In this document: one piece after another, positions 62,685 through 64,000 of the stretch
Layout: each line of letters starts with the position of its first letter
Numbering within the stretch: the first letter of the stretch is position 1
Assembly: GCA_013397695.1 (NCBI GenBank)
Contig: VYZI01000322.1
Coordinates: 382,294 to 446,293 of the forward strand
From: Centropus unirufus
Lineage: Eukaryota; Chordata; Aves; Cuculiformes; Centropidae
DNA: 64,000 bases
Reading direction: 5' to 3'
Made by a program: the position numbers and the translations under genes
Notes under the pieces: generated by a model
The model's database searches: none
Told to the model about the DNA's origin: nothing
Seen by the model: the letters and a program-made list of their open reading frames with translations, nothing else

Positions 62685-64000
62685 GTAAGTGCTGTGACCT
62701 TTACTGGGGTTCTGGGTTAATTTTGGTGTGTTTAGAACTGAGCTAGAGCGTTTGGTACATGAGTATGTCTGGTAAGAAACTGGAGGAGATAATCCAATTC
62801 CTTAGTGACGTAATGCTCTGAAAGAATTAGTTTATTACTATGGATGTCATTTGGACTTTTGGAAGAGAGAATCAGAAGGTCAAAAGTTGATGCTAAGACC
62901 CTTTGTGGTTTATGTTTTGCTAGATTTTTTTTCTGGTGGTCTGGACCGAACACCTCTATCATTCATGGGGTTTGAAGCCATCCAAATATCCAGTCATGGC
63001 TTTGATCAAATTAGTTGGAATGCCTTTGGTATGCATCTGGATATGAGCTTCTGTTTTAGTTTCCTCTAAAAGGAATATAGCTCAGGTGCATCAAAACTGC
63101 TTTGCAAATCAAACCAACTCATGGTATGTTGGAAAAACTGGGAAATTTGCTTCAGAACTGCACTGCAACTTCAGAAATAAATAATAAAGTAGATGTAGCC
63201 TTAGACAGAGCTTGAAATTCAAACACAAACCACTTCTAGTCATTCCTAGTTCAAAAGAGCATTTCTAAGGCTGGTGCTTGAAGTCTTGAATTTCTCAATA
63301 GCCTGTGGCTCAGACTGAGCCAAGGAGGTGGATGCTTTATTTTTGCTATGCTTTATTTTTTTTAGCACTACCATAGCTTAGGTTTCTAGTTGTAGAGGAT
63401 AAGGCTGAACCTATCTCGTCAGGGAGAAGAGACAAACTGCCTGAATCTGAAGGGGATGCTGTGGGGTGCTGTGTAAAGTGTCACAGGTAATCTGTGAGAG
63501 GAAAGATTCAAAGGGTTTGTGGAGTGTGTGGGCTGAGGTAGTGAAGTGTGGGCAGTGTGCATGTGCTTTAACACCTTGATCCTTGAATGACAAATGATAG
63601 TATCTTGAAGTGTGTAGAACAGCGCACTGACACTTTTTGGCCAACACATCTCATTCTGAAACAGGGTTGGGACTTCATGTTTCACACCTGAACCTGAACT
63701 CAACACCAAGGTGGGCGTCTGTAAAATACATCTTTTCGGGCCAGCCTGTCGATATCAAAGTATGTTCCTTGTTAGTGTATGAACCATTCAGAAGCTTTGC
63801 AAAATCAGTGGGTTAGAGAAGTATCCTGGCAATCTATGAAAAATAACTTGAAGACAGGTCTGATGTAGATAAAATGGGAAATTAGATTCTTATACAAGTG
63901 CTGATAACACTTGGCACATTGCCTGGAGAAACAGACCTTTGCTTGAGGTCAGAATGCAGTCCCACAGGCATGGAGATCAGGGATTTTCTAAGAAATTCTT
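62685..64000 (+). other. ADAMTS12 intron 2 (5' part)
   Basis: The window ends inside this intron. The next exon (human TGFFQLPHGDFFIEPV) is not present. No repeat or other gene was recognised; the frame at 62732-62962 on the - strand is featureless. Confidence 0.8.

Noticed and set aside
1..64000. Search for tRNA, rRNA, CRISPR arrays, prokaryotic mobile elements and endogenous viral genes
   Set aside because: None was seen by eye. A systematic covariance-model and repeat-library search would be needed to exclude small or decayed copies.

Overview
The window is vertebrate nuclear DNA, almost certainly from a bird. Multi-exon genes with GT-AG introns are embedded in AT-rich, gene-poor sequence. 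The interspersed repeats I can recognise are nearly all 5'-truncated CR1 LINEs, many ending in the ATTCTATG-type 3' tail typical of avian CR1. The protein sequences are clear orthologues of mammalian genes, and their order (AMACR, SLC45A2, RXFP3, ADAMTS12) matches human 5p13. In birds this block lies on the Z chromosome (from knowledge, not provable from the window). I cannot name the species.

Layout. 1-2924: AMACR intron 1 with two CR1 fragments; AMACR exon 1 lies upstream of the window. 2925-18224: AMACR exons 2-5 on the + strand, open to the stop codon. 18225-20265: a short interval of about 2 kb with the AMACR 3' end and the SLC45A2 promoter. 20266-35131: SLC45A2, seven coding exons on the + strand, complete at 545 codons. 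35132-47219: SLC45A2 3' UTR and a gene-free interval with one long decayed CR1. 47220-48557: intronless RXFP3 on the - strand, with a GC-rich 5' side containing a 96-base assembly gap. 48558-57224: intergenic, with a 77-bp exact duplication around a single N (probable assembly scar), a perfect hairpin, and a run of CR1 fragments up to the ADAMTS12 CpG island. 57225-64000: the first two coding exons of ADAMTS12 on the + strand, continuing beyond the window.

The genes are neighbours by ancient synteny and do not form a pathway: AMACR is a peroxisomal/mitochondrial racemase, SLC45A2 a melanosomal transporter, RXFP3 a relaxin-3 receptor, ADAMTS12 a secreted metalloprotease. No undescribed system was found. 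The items most worth a second look are a methionine in SLC45A2 that may coincide with the chicken Silver site, small structural oddities (hairpin, inverted GC repeat), and two assembly artefacts that matter to anyone using this sequence.
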